Below are positions 45,376 to 54,649 of a DNA stretch of 64,000 nucleotides, piece after piece. This DNA comes from DATCJA01 sp963734635 (GTDB lineage Bacteria > Acidobacteriota > Vicinamibacteria > Vicinamibacterales > UBA2999), in NCBI GenBank assembly GCA_963734635.1, contig CAVTIA010000006.1, forward strand, positions 411,074 to 475,073, in the 5' to 3' direction. The stretch's first letter is position 1. The number at the start of each line of letters is the position of its first letter. The translations under genes were made by a program, and so were the position numbers. Under the pieces are notes generated by a model. It made no database searches, was not told where the DNA came from, and was given only the letters and a program-made list of their open reading frames with translations.

Positions 45376-47628
45376 TCAGCGCGGCGGACTGGTGCTGAGA
45401 ACTCCTCCCCCATAAAGCCGGCGGTAATCGTCGGCGGTCCCGAGAATCCGTTTCACGTAGTTCTGCGTTTCCGGAAACGGAATGTCGTCGACGAACTCGT
45501 CCTGGTCGAATCCGGGGCGCTCGGCGATCCACTGCGCAATCCGGGACTCACCGGCGTTATAGCTCGCCAGCGCATAGTGGGGTGCCGCCGAATCGATCCA
45601 TCAGATCTCTGAAATAGCGCATGCCGAGCCGGATGTTGGTTTCCGGCTGCGTCAGTATCCGCGCTGAGTAGCGGAATGCCGATCTTGCCTCGCGTAGCTG
45701 CCGCCCCGTGGATGGAATCAGCTGCATCAGACCGACGGCATTCGCCGAGGAGCGGACATCGGCGGTAAACGTCGACTCCTGCGCGATCAACGCTGTCATC
45801 AGGAACGGATCGAGCCGATGCAGGTCCGCGTACTTCTTGATGAGCGGCCAGTAGTCCAGCGGGAAGATCACGCGGAGCACATCCGGCGGCAGTTGTTCGC
45901 CTCCGGCAGCCATGAACTGCGGATACGCGCGCCGCATGATCGTGATCGCACCTCGCACATCGGCGAAGCGGTCCGCTGCCCGTTCCTCGAGGCCCCGTCG
46001 ATGGCGGACCAGCGCGATCGTCGCCTGCAGGGGCGCCGAGTCCCCCCACACCTTCCGCGCGTACTCGACCTCGTTCAGCGCCGCGTCGTACATGCCGGCC
46101 GCGACGAGCGCGCGGATCACCGCGTCGTTCGGAACGCAGTGGACCCCGCTTCTCTCCCGGCAGGAGCGCTCACGACAATCGCTCTGAACCGGCGGCTCGC
46201 GGCGCTCGACCAGCAGCGCCGAGGCGAGCCGACCGTAATACGAATTCTGGTAGTCGGCTGACGACGACGCGGTACAGCGAGCTGGCGGTCTGGCGCTGAC
46301 CGAGCTGATCGCGTGAGCGGCCGGCCCAGTACAGCCACGCGGGACGGAAGTCCGCGCGAGGAAATGCCGCCGCAGCAGTTTCGAACGTCGCGGCCGTATC
46401 AGCAAACCGGTCGTGCTTGTACGCCCACCAGCCGACCTTCCATGCCGCGCGATCGGCGTAGCGGCCCTTCGGGAATCGCTGCAGACAGCTCACGGAACAC
46501 CCCATCCGCCGTCTCATCGTCGTCGTTGGTGACGTAGTGGGACGCCAGATTGTTGAGTGTCTCTTCCGCCCAGTTGCTCTCCGGATAGTCGGTGATCAAG
46601 TCACGCGCAAGCGTCACATAGGTAGCGCGTTCCCCAAGCGCCCGAGTCGCGGACAGATAGTAGAAACGTGCCTCAGGCTCACGCGCGCCACCATGCAGAT
46701 ACGGCCGCAGCGCCTCTCTGCTCGCCCGATACCGGTCGAGGTGGTAGTCGCATTCGGCGATACGAATAGCTGCCAGCTCTGCATCATCTGCCGTCGCCGC
46801 CCGTCGCCAGCGCCAAGAATGCCGGACGCGCCTGCGCCCAGCGCCGTGCGGCAAATAGCCGCTCGGCGCGATCGAGTTCCAGCCGGAAACGTTCGGCGGG
46901 GATGAGGGCGGTCGTCTGAAGGCGCTCGATGCCGCCCTGCGCTTCGGCCGACTGCGTGCTCAGCGGAAATTCGTAATACACCCGTTGATACGTCTTGACG
47001 GCGTCTTTTCGCGCTCGCCTGCCGCTTCGAGCGCCTGGGCCAGACGCAACAACACCTCCTCCGGGGCATTCAGCGCCTCTTCGTCCGCGAGGTCGTCGAG
47101 GATATCGACCGCGTCGTCTGCCTCCCCGAGTGCAACTGCTATTTCCGCCCGTCGCAACGGCACCGCCTCACGAAGGTATCCGTCGACGTCGTCGTCAATG
47201 GAGTCGAACTCATCGTCTGCGTCCTCGAACCGGCGCAATCCGAGAAGCGCAATCCCTGTGTAGTACCGCGCGTACGCAGCGAGCGGGGTGGATTTGAGGC
47301 TGGCGCTCTGGACGAGAGGCAGACCCGATACGAAATCGCGAGTGTCGATAAGCATTGCGCCGCGGGCCAGTCGAGTGGCACCGGCATCTGTGTTGGCGGC
47401 CGGCCCCGCTACCAATTCAGGAGCGAGCCAATACAGCGAAGGGTGCCCGGGCAGCGGAGGATGCTTCGTTGTGGTGATGCCTGCAGGAATCTCGGCGGGT
47501 GCAGTGGTCCCGTTGGCTGGGTTTTGTGCCCGCGCCACCATGCACAGCGCCAGTACGGCTGCGGCGAAGGGGAGAATCGAAGAACGGCTCAACGAATGCA
47601 CCACCGCACGTCGGCGACGGTGCGGCAT
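45376..47628 (-). CDS. slt: Soluble lytic murein transglycosylase (many frameshifts)
   Basis: The ATG at 47628 opens a signal peptide (HSLSRSSILPFAAAVLALCM). At least six frames must be joined to reach the stop at 45376, for about 750 residues. A long TPR-like helical superhelix (for example ARYYTGIALLGLRRFEDADD, LARDLITDYPESNWAEETL) precedes the Slt catalytic domain: LIAQESTFTADVRSSANAVG (catalytic Glu), LMQLIPSTGRQL, and QNYVKRILGTADDYRRLYGG. It cleaves glycan strands in the periplasm. The slip density is the highest in the window and marks local poor sequence quality. Confidence 0.88.
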
Positions 47629-47749
47629 CCGAGCGGTACGCACTTGTCCGAGCGTACGGTTGAGCCCGTCGCAAACAGCACCAACGAAAAGCACTATGCG
47701 TTCAATTATACGGCACGCCTGATGCAGAGTCGGGTGCGGGAGGACGTCC

Positions 47750-48180
47750 ATGATCAGAGCTCTGCTGCGTGTCGTGTTGGTGCTCATCATTGTGGCTGCC
47801 GTGGCGGCGTTCTTCTTCGGCTACCGATTTGCCGATCGCGCGATCGTCAGACGCGCCTGAAGGCGCCACGGGCACCGCTGGCGCTCAGGTCGACGTCGAC
47901 AGCGCGCGAGACGCCGGCGCAAAGGTCGGTGAGACGGTTGCCGAGGGCGCGAATCAAGTACAGCGTGCTGCCGCAGATGCAGCTCTGACAGCGAAGATCA
48001 AATCGAAAATGGCGCTCGACGACACGATCGAGGCAAGGAACATCGATGTAGACACGACGAACGGCGTGGTAACGCTGAACGGGTTCGTGCGCGACGCTCA
48101 GGCACCGCGACCGTGCCCTTCGGCTCGCGCGCGAAACCGAAGGCGTCACGTCGGTGGTCGATCATCTGGCGATTCGCTGA
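47750..48180 (+). CDS. BON-domain membrane-anchored protein (two frameshifts)
   Basis: The ATG at 47750 follows a GGGAGGA site. An N-terminal TM anchor (LLRVVLVLIIVAAVAAFFFG) is followed by slips near 47850 and 48105. The middle has AALTAKIKSKMALDDTIEAR, then IDVDTTNGVVTLNGFVRDAQ, the BON-domain core. The end, RLARETEGVTSVVDHLAIR, completes one BON repeat. About 143 residues. BON domains bind phospholipid or peptidoglycan at the envelope and are linked to osmotic protection (OsmY family). Confidence 0.82.
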
Positions 48181-48295
48181 ATCAGGTGCGCGCCGGTCCA
48201 CGGGCTTTATGCCGGACGCCCGGTTTAGCACTTCAGTGTGTCCGCCTTCCAGGCAGCGGACCCCGCCGAGCTACAATGCGCGTTCGAGTGCGCGC

Positions 48296-48982
48296 ATGAC
48301 CAGTCAATTCCGTTTTCCTCGCCGGACATTCCTGTGTGCCGTTGGCGGATCATTCTTCGGCTTGCGCGCCTTGGAAGCTCAGTCTCCCGCAGAGGTGCTG
48401 GTTGCCGCGATCCAGGACGGCGGAAAGGTGATCTATCTCCGGCATGCGGCTACCAATCAGCGCGAAGTCGATACGGGCCGTCTGGGCGACCGCAGCGGTC
48501 AGCGAAATCTTTCGGCGGATGGCATTCGCCAGGCCGAGCGACTGGGCCACGCGCTCCGGTCGCTGCGCGTCCCGTTGAACGAGATCCTGGCGAGTCCGGT
48601 GTTCCGCGCACGCGACACTGCGGAATTGGCGTTCGGGGAGGATCGAGATCAAGGTCACGATGGATCTGGTCGCGGACGAGTACGCGGGCGATCACCTGAA
48701 GGCGATGATCGAGGCGACAAAGGATTGCTGCGGACACTGCCGGGGCCAGGGATGAACCGCGTGCTGGTCGGCCATCGGACGCCGCTGCGAGATGGCGACT
48801 GGACGACAGTTCCCGGACAGCGTGCTGCCCGAGGGGGCAATGGCCGTGTTCCTTCCCGGGCGATTCCGCAGTTGCTCGGGACGATCACGGCCGAACGCGT
48901 CGTGCCGGTCGGCCGAATCACGGGGCGCATTGCGCCGCTAGGCCGATCCCTTTGGACCGGTTTGCAGGCGGGTCCAACGTGA
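48296..48982 (+). CDS. Histidine phosphatase superfamily protein with Tat-type signal (frameshifted)
   Basis: The ATG at 48296 gives RRTFLCAVGGSFFG, a twin-arginine-like signal. The phosphatase core follows: VIYLRHAATNQ (RH with the catalytic His; the usual RHG is RHA) and ASPVFRARDTAELAFG. Slips near 48650, 48715 and 48785 are needed to pass through IKVTMDLVADEYAGDHLKAM and NRVLVGHRTPLR (second catalytic His). The C-terminus is uncertain: one frame ends at 48982, inside the tail of the convergent CaiB gene. Probably an exported phosphatase of unknown substrate. Confidence 0.75.
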   Translation: MTSQFRFPRRTFLCAVGGSFFGLRALEAQSPAEVLVAAIQDGGKVIYLRHAATNQREVDTGRLGDRSGQRNLSADGIRQAERLGHALRSLRVPLNEILASPVFRARDTAELAFGEDRDQGHDGSGRGRVRGRSPEGDDRGDKGLLRTLPGPGMNRVLVGHRTPLRDGDWTTVPGQRAARGGNGRVPSRAIPQLLGTITAERVVPVGRITGRIAPLGRSLWTGLQAGPT

Positions 48983-50185
48983 CTCTTTGCGAGCAGCTCG
49001 GCGATCTCTGCGTCGCTGAAACCGGCATCCCGCAGCACTTGCTCGGAATGTTCGCCAAGCTGCGGCGCGCGGCGCTTGGACCATCGCCGGCGTCGTCGGT
49101 CAGCTTGATAGGTGATCCAAGCGCCTGCGTACGTCCCAGCGTCGGATGGGTGATGTCGACGACCATCTCACGTGCGACGATCTGCGCATCTGCGAATACC
49201 TCGGCGTAGTTGTTGATCGGCCCGCAGGGAATGTCACGTGCATCGAAGGCTTCGAGCCACTCGCTCTTCGACCGATGGCGAGTGACCGATTCGATGCGTT
49301 CGGCGAGGGCGTCCCGGTTTCTGACGCGGCTCGGATTGTCCGCGAACTCAGGCATGGACGCCCATTCGGGATGCCCGAGTGCGTCACACAGCCGTCCGAA
49401 CAGCCGGTCGGTCGATGCGCCAATCGTCACATAGCCGTCAGCGCACTGAATGGCTTGATATGGCGCCACCATCCTGTGCGCCGAGCCGAGCGGCCCGGGG
49501 ATACCGACCCCGGCGAAGATACTCAGTGGCTTCCCACACCGATAGCGCGACACCCGCCTCGACGAGCGACGTTTCAACGTGCTGCCCGATGCCAGTGCGA
49601 TTCCTATAGGTCAGGGCCGCAAGGATTCCGGTGACGGCGAAGAGCGCCGCGCCGAGATCGGTCAGCGGCACGCCCGATTTGACCGGCGGCCCGCCCGACT
49701 CGCCTGTCACCGACATGATGCCGGCCACCCCCTGCGCGACGAGGTCGAGCCCGCCCTTTCCTCGGTCCGGCCCGGTCTGCCCGTACCCGGAGATGGAGGC
49801 GTAAATCAGGCGAGGATTCCGCGCCGCCAACGTTGGATAGTCGAGCCCAAGGTCCGCCATGACCCCGGGCCGGCTGTTCTCCGCAAAGATGTCCGCAGTG
49901 GCAGCCAGGCGCGCGACCGCGTCACGGCCGGCCCGAGATTTCAGATCCAGGACGACGCTGCGCTTGCCCGCGATTGACGGCGTTGTACGCGGGCGTGTCG
50001 CCCCCGACGCCCCCCGGCATGCGTCGCGTCATGTCGCCGGCCGGCGGCTCGATCTTGACCACGTCGGCTCCGAGGTCGGCCAGCAGCATCGTGCAGAACG
50101 GACCGGCCATCACCTGCGTAACGTCGACGACGCGCACGCCTTCGAGGGCGCCACTCGACGTCTTGAAGACCGGAGTTTCTCGCAT
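48950..50185 (-). CDS. CaiB/BaiF-family CoA-transferase (several frameshifts; 3' end approximate)
   Basis: The ATG at 50185 (MRETPVFKTSSGALEGVRVV) leads into TQVMAGPFCTMLLADLGADV. Slips near 49960 and 49500 follow, with RLIYASISGYGQTGPDRGKG, PVKSGVPLTDLGAALFAVTG and QCADGYVTIGASTDRLFGRL in separate frames. The C-terminus (VLRDAGFSDAEIAELLAKS) lies in another frame, and its stop is not certain. The family moves CoA between carboxylic acids. Its divergence from an enoyl-CoA hydratase gene suggests a shared acyl-CoA catabolic pathway. Confidence 0.87.
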
Positions 50186-50239
50186 CTCACGTATTCAACC
50201 ACGAAGCTCACGCCTTGCGATGCTCCGCAGCATCTTCTT

Positions 50240-50304
50240 GCCCGCCCTCCGGGCGGGCGAGAAAACTTGACTCATTGGTTGGATATCAAGCGGTCAAGTT
50301 TTCT
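50240..50304. promoter_or_regulatory. Hairpin plus 12-bp inverted repeat in the caiB/enoyl-CoA hydratase divergent region
   Basis: GCCCGCCC/GGGCGGGC forms a tight hairpin at 50240-50258. Directly after it, AGAAAACTTGAC (50260-50271) is matched by its exact complement at 50293-50304, with 21 bases between. The second repeat is AT-rich, symmetric and centrally placed between the divergent starts (50185 and 50333). A regulator operator is a plausible reading. Confidence 0.6.
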
Positions 50305-50332
50305 AGCGGCGAAGCGTGGTAAGAGCTTACGC

Positions 50333-51117
50333 GTGACTGCAGCTGAAACGATCTTCCACGTCGAGGCCCCGATTGCGTTCCTGACATTCAATCGTCCCGA
50401 GGCGAGAAATGCGATGACCTGGGGCATGTACGATGCGCTCGTCGACGCGTGCGAACACGTCGATCGCGACGACAGCGTGCACGTGCTCATCCTTCGTGGC
50501 GCTGGAGGGCAGGCGTTCGTGGCCGGGACCGACATCTCGCAATTTCAACGGTTTCAGACGCCGGCCGACGGGGTGAAGTACGAGCGTCATATCACGGACG
50601 TCCTCGACAGGCTCGAACGCGTCGTAAAGCCCACGATCGCGCAGATCCAGGGCTTTGCGGTGGGCGGAGGCTGCGCAATCGCCGCTGCGTGTGATGTGCG
50701 CGTCGCGACACCGGAATCGGCGTTCGGCGTGCCGATCGCGCGCACCTTGGGCAATTGCGTGACGGGGCCGCATTCAGCCGCCTCGTCGAGCTCATCGGTC
50801 CCGGGCATGCGAAGGAGATGCTGTTCACGGGCCGTCTCGTCCCGGCTGCCGAAGCCCACGCCATCGGCATGGTCAATCGCGTCGTGCCTGCCGACGCCAT
50901 CGACCGCGAGGTGCGCGAGCTGGCCAAGCAAATTGCGGCGAACGCGCCACTCACCGTCCGAGCCACGAAGGAAATGACGCGCCGGCTGATGGCGCTCCGC
51001 CGCATCGGCTCCGATGACGCTCGGGATCTTGTTGAAATGTGCTACGGAAGCGCGGATTTCCAGGAGGGTGTCGCGGCGTTCCTGGCCAAGCGCCCGCCGC
51101 GCTGGAGCGGACGCTAA
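50333..51117 (+). CDS. Enoyl-CoA hydratase/isomerase family protein (one frameshift)
   Basis: The GTG at 50333 (MTAAETIFHVEAPIAFLTFN) begins the crotonase fold: FNRPEARNAMTWGMYDAL, the oxyanion strands LILRGAGGQAFVAGTDISQF, and IQGFAVGGGCAIAAACDVRV. The frame slips near 50757 and continues RLVELIGPGHAKEMLFTGRL to 51117, for about 261 residues. Catalytic acid positions vary across the family, so the precise reaction is open. Divergent from the CaiB-family gene; both probably serve one acyl-CoA pathway. Confidence 0.9.
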
Positions 51118-51146
51118 TCAAGGCACAAGCCTCGAGTTGAAACGAA

Positions 51147-51238
51147 GGCGGGCCATAAAGACCCGCCCTACTTGAGGTCCGTACGATCGAGTGTCCGGCT
51201 TTAGCCGGACCCGATGGTCCGCCTGAACGGCGGACACT
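51147..51238. repeat. Triple-hairpin extragenic palindrome array
   Basis: There are three hairpins in 89 bases. GGCGGG/CCCGCC is at 51147-51167. GTCCGGCT/AGCCGGAC with a 2-base loop is at 51193-51210. GTCCGCC/GGCGGAC is at 51217-51235. In addition AGTGTCCG (51190-51197) and CGGACACT (51231-51238) are complementary, so hairpins two and three can instead close into one larger stem. The array lies between the convergent hydratase and lectin-like genes. Confidence 0.8.
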
Positions 51239-51251
51239 GACGCTTCGGCTC

Positions 51252-51932
51252 TTAGTTCACCGCGAAGCAGTAGAAGAGCCCGGCGCCGCCGGTCTTGACG
51301 AACGATTCCTGACTGCACCCGGCCGTCGAGTGGGCCGCGTTCCACGACGCGTTCCCTCCCCCGAGCCGATCGTGGTGGCCGACGATCGCGTTCCCAGGGC
51401 CGTTGCTCGTCCAGTTGTTGCACGTCGTGACGGCGGCACTGCCGACCACCACACGCCCGGTCGAGTCAGAGCCGGTCAGCATGTCGTGCTGATTTGGCAT
51501 GTCGCCGACGCCGTTGACCATGCCTCCCTTTTCATTCAGTGCGTTCGGCTTGCGGATGTTGTTCCGATCGCGCTGCTGATCGCCGTGCAGATCGGCGACG
51601 TTGGACGCGATCATCTCCCCTTTGGCGTTGTACCAGGGTCCGTCGCCGATCCGGCCGCGCGCGTTGATCGGCGGCTGACCGCCAGCCGCTGCCACGCTCA
51701 GATAGGCGCGCCACATCTTGCTGCCTGCGCCGGCCGCCGCCGCCAGCTTCTGACAGTGGGCGTCGGCGCCGGTGAGGCCACCCAGGTTGCCGCCGTCACC
51801 TATCGGCGTGCTGGTAATGAAGAAGCTCATTGGCTGCGCGGGCATCTGTGGCTGCCCCTGCCCCTGAACACCAGGTGTCGTCAGCACCGCGGACAACACG
51901 ATTACCGCAAACAGTCCAAATGTCTTTCGCAT
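51252..51932 (-). CDS. Secreted lectin-like/DUF1554-type protein
   Basis: The ATG at 51932, after a GGGGAGAG site, gives a signal peptide (TFGLFAVIVLSAVLTTPGVQ) and a 226-residue protein. The mature part has MSFFITSTPIGDGGNLGGLT, ADAHCQKLAAAAGAGSKMWR, a GPWYNAKGEMIASNVADLHG block, and paired cysteines near the end (VTTCNNWTSNG, TAGCSQESF). This is the C-type-lectin or collagen-endostatin-like fold often called lectin in bacterial annotation. Ligand unknown. The longer reading to 52034 is not conserved. Confidence 0.78.
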   Translation of the reverse strand: MRKTFGLFAVIVLSAVLTTPGVQGQGQPQMPAQPMSFFITSTPIGDGGNLGGLTGADAHCQKLAAAAGAGSKMWRAYLSVAAAGGQPPINARGRIGDGPWYNAKGEMIASNVADLHGDQQRDRNNIRKPNALNEKGGMVNGVGDMPNQHDMLTGSDSTGRVVVGSAAVTTCNNWTSNGPGNAIVGHHDRLGGGNASWNAAHSTAGCSQESFVKTGGAGLFYCFAVN

Positions 51933-52040
51933 CGCTCTCCCCGTCGTGTGTGAGTTTTCCTGGACGGAAGAAAATAGCCGGAACCGACCGGGCCTCGCGG
52001 CGCCACTATAGACCGCGTCGCGGGTAAAGCTCAATACCGA

Positions 52041-52471
52041 TCAGCGAGGCGCGCCCCCTTCGGCTGGGGTAGCGCCGTCGGTTGGCGGAGAGCCAGCGAA
52101 CAGCCGTCGCCCGTCGGAAAGGACAATTGTGTTGGTATTGGCAGTCGGACTTCCGTTGCGCGACGCCCACCCGTCGACGGTGACGACGGTGCCGGCGGCA
52201 ATATCGGTCGGGCGCCAGCCACGACGGTACAAAGCGTTGGCCGGCTGCATCTCGAACGCCCAGTTCACCACTTTGCCGCTTTCGTCCTTGACGTCGATGT
52301 AGATCCAGGAGTGTGGATTCGACCACCGCACCTCGGTAATCGTCCCGGACAGCTTGATCGGCTTGTTGATGTCGAACTCCGCGGAAAACGAATGATGCGC
52401 CCAGACTGGCAGCGCCGTGACTGCCGGATGGCCGAGCAAGCGCGGAACGCCGCGATCGCACGCTCGCACTT
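52041..52471 (-). CDS. DUF6152-family exported protein (5' end uncertain)
   Basis: The core AHHSFSAEFDINKPIKLSGT, ITEVRWSNPHSWIYIDVKDE and WAFEMQPANALYRRGWRPTD defines DUF6152, a small family of exported proteins abundant in Acidobacteria and Proteobacteria. The signal peptide ends at LPVWA-HHSF. The start is obscured because the 5' end merges into a GTGCGA repeat tract and a frameshift is likely there; a GTG near 52471 is a guess. It follows the duplicated-domain gene directly. Function unknown. Confidence 0.8.
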
Positions 52472-52504
52472 CCGCACCCTTCACGCGCTCGCACCCTCGC
52501 ACCG
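52451..52504. repeat. GTGCGA-unit repeat tract (second locus)
   Basis: Read on the minus strand, 52504-52451 holds GGTGCGA, GGGTGCGA, GGGTGCG, AAGTGCGA and GCGTGCGA units at 7-9 base steps. It shares the GTGCGA core with the tract at 8484-8520, more than 40 kb away. It separates two co-directional genes and may supply the start region of the DUF6152 gene. Confidence 0.75.
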
Positions 52505-52506
52505 TC

Positions 52507-54081
52507 TTACCGTCCTCCGCTTGCGGCCGCCTTGGCCCGTGCCGCGTCCCTGACTTCCTTCAGGTGCTTCAAGTCCTGATTGTCTTCCAGGCACGCGACC
52601 TCGAGCAGCTCACCCTTGGGATCGCGCCGCAACGGCATGCCAATCGTCCATGGCCGAGTGTACACAACGGGATCGGTCACCGTGGCCTCATACCGCACGA
52701 CATCGGTTTCGGTCGGCGTGAACCGCTCGGTCACCGTCGCGGCGTGACTCATCACGTCGCCAACTTCGTTCAGCCACGTCCTTCCGTTCAGGTTTCGTGT
52801 TTCGACGACGAGCGTGTCACCGTCCCAGCGGCCGACGGAATCGCCCATCCAGAGGCGAATGGTGTCGGGCAAGGGCACGTGGCCGCCAACCGGGATGATG
52901 CGCCATGACATCCGTTCGTGAAGAATCACGACGTGCGTCGGCGTCTGCAGGATGTGGAATGGCGACGGCACGTAAATGGCCCGCGGCACCCCGCCGACAA
53001 AGCAGTGGGCTGTCGGATCGTCATACCCGCGTTCCGGCAGATTGCGGGTCCGCTTCTCCTCGATTGCCCATGGCTGGTACGGCAGCGTCGGCAGATCCAC
53101 GAGGACACCGCGGCCCCCTGGTGTGAACGGCTCGTTGTGCTTCTCGAACCCCCAATTCGCGCCGCCCGCGTCGGCCTGATAGAACCCGTTGAGATTGGGC
53201 ACCGCGGCTTGCCGCGGCGCTCCTGCGGCGATTGTCGTTGGCGCCGCTTGCGGACCGCGACCCGCCTCACCAGCGGGAGCCGCTGAAGAAGGCGGTTGGT
53301 ACCAGGTGCGCGGCTCGGCCTCGAAATCGCCACGTGCTTCTTCGAGCTCCGCCCGGCATTGATACTCCAGAACGCGCGTCATCCCCTTCTGGCGATACAG
53401 CGGCATGCGAATCGTCCACGGCCGCGTGAACACCTTCGGGTCCTCCATCGTCGCTTCATAGTCGATGGTGTCGGCGTCAACCATCCTGTATCGCTCGACG
53501 ACACGCAGCGCTTCGCTGTGGAAGTTGCCGGCCATATCGAACCAGGTGCGATCGTTGTGATCCGTCACTTCGACGACCAGCGTGTCGCCTTCCCAGCGCC
53601 CGCGTGAATCGCCCATCCAGAAGGTGATTCCTTCGGGGCCCTGGCTGCCGTTCGTATAAATCAGCCGGTAAATCTGCTGCCACTCGAACAGCATGGCGAC
53701 AGCGTCGCGCGTCTGAAAAATCTGAAATGGAAACTCCATGTACATGATCCGCGGCACGCCAGCCATGTAGCACTCGGCAAGCGGATCGGCCGTAGCGCGC
53801 TTCGCGAAGTTGTCGCGCTTCTTCGCGGCGGCCCACGGCTGATATGGAACGACTCCCCCGTCGACGACGCTACGACCCGCCGGCATACCGTGGCGCGCCG
53901 CATGATCCTCGAGGTCGTATGCGGCGCGGTTGCGAACCTGCCAGATCCCCTGAAGATCGGGGCGACCGTCAGCGGTTCGCGGCAACGCCGGACCGACTTG
54001 CGCGGCGGCGTGAGACACGAGCATGAGGGCAATACCGGTTACCAATGCAGCTACGGCACGCTGGCGCGAATTCCACGTCAT
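52507..54081 (-). CDS. Exported protein with two tandem homologous domains, function unknown
   Basis: The ATG at 54081 gives 524 residues with a signal peptide (VAALVTGIALMLVSHAAAQV). The body is an internal duplication: repeat 1 (about residues 35-270) and repeat 2 (about 295-510). Both contain GVPRxxYxxxPFxIxQT, an IWMGDS/FWMGDS-G-RWxGDTLVVE block, N-x-RTWxxxxG, and DPxVxTRPWTIxMPLxR. A Pro/Ala linker (PPSSAAPAGEAGRGPQAAPT) joins them. Such proteins are frequent in Acidobacteria genomes near DUF6152 genes but have no assigned role. Confidence 0.8.
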   Translation of the reverse strand: MTWNSRQRAVAALVTGIALMLVSHAAAQVGPALPRTADGRPDLQGIWQVRNRAAYDLEDHAARHGMPAGRSVVDGGVVPYQPWAAAKKRDNFAKRATADPLAECYMAGVPRIMYMEFPFQIFQTRDAVAMLFEWQQIYRLIYTNGSQGPEGITFWMGDSRGRWEGDTLVVEVTDHNDRTWFDMAGNFHSEALRVVERYRMVDADTIDYEATMEDPKVFTRPWTIRMPLYRQKGMTRVLEYQCRAELEEARGDFEAEPRTWYQPPSSAAPAGEAGRGPQAAPTTIAAGAPRQAAVPNLNGFYQADAGGANWGFEKHNEPFTPGGRGVLVDLPTLPYQPWAIEEKRTRNLPERGYDDPTAHCFVGGVPRAIYVPSPFHILQTPTHVVILHERMSWRIIPVGGHVPLPDTIRLWMGDSVGRWDGDTLVVETRNLNGRTWLNEVGDVMSHAATVTERFTPTETDVVRYEATVTDPVVYTRPWTIGMPLRRDPKGELLEVACLEDNQDLKHLKEVRDAARAKAAASGGR

Positions 54082-54188
54082 TCGGTTGAGTTCCACTCCA
54101 GCCCGGGATTTCAACACGGCGGTTGCTCAAGAATCAAGCGCAGAAGGACGATCGCGTACAATTGAAGGTGCGTCTGAGCCGGCCATAA

Positions 54189-54539
54189 GGGGGCGAATTT
54201 GGCTTCGACGGGGGTACAGAATCGCGGGATGCATGCCGAGCTCCATTGACTCGTTAAACCGATGGAACATCCGTTAACTGCGGATTCTCAGTACGCACTC
54301 GCTGCTTAATAAGCAGTGACGTCTGCCCTGGCCTCGCCTGGTGGTTGGGGGTCAGACGCCATTAAACAGGCTGGCGACCAGATGGCGGCTCGGCGTCTGA
54401 TCGTGAGATTTACCGGGTCTGGTGTCTGGCGGTTTTTGGCCGCTTCCTCACGCCGGGCATGAGATTTCAGAAGCGGACACGCATGTAGAGTCCTGCGGCG
54501 ACGTGCTTTCGGACGCGGGTTCGACTCCCGCCGCCTCCA
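54189..54539 (+). ncRNA. ssrA: tmRNA
   Basis: The 5' end GGGGGCGAATTTGGCTTCGA and 3' end GGGTTCGACTCCCGCCGCCT are diagnostic. The acceptor GGGGGCG pairs with CGCCTCC, the discriminator is A39 (54539), and CCA is not encoded. The tRNA-like domain flanks an internal reading frame and pseudoknot-forming arms, in one-piece order. It rescues stalled ribosomes with SmpB. Extra copies of its 3' end follow. Confidence 0.97.
54280..54309 (+). other. tmRNA tag reading frame (ADSQYALAA)
   Basis: The resume codon GCG at 54280 is followed by GAT TCT CAG TAC GCA CTC GCT GCT TAA. The tag is ADSQYALAA and ends in the YALAA degron recognised by ClpXP. A second TAA follows immediately. Confidence 0.9.
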
Positions 54540-54646
54540 AAACCTTTGTTTTCAGATCTTTAATCGGACGCTCTTTGTGTTCCCGCCGCCTCCACCAATT
54601 CTGTTAGGAAGTCGGCGAATTCAGGCCCGATTTCCCGCCACCTCCA
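54526..54646 (+). repeat. Three direct copies of the tmRNA 3' end (att-like sites)
   Basis: TCCCGCCGCCTCCA occurs at 54526-54539 (functional tmRNA end), again exactly at 54581-54594, and with one change (CCA for CCG) at 54633-54646. Copy two also retains TCGGACGC upstream and has CCA encoded after it. Spacing is 55 and 52 bases. Repeated tmRNA 3' ends are the footprint of site-specific integration by tyrosine-recombinase elements. No integrase gene is visible in the window. Confidence 0.75.
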
Positions 54647-54649
54647 CTA

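Noticed and set aside
54541..54600. A second tRNA or tmRNA gene downstream of ssrA
   Set aside because: Only the 3' acceptor/T-arm fragment is repeated; no D-arm or anticodon arm can be folded.
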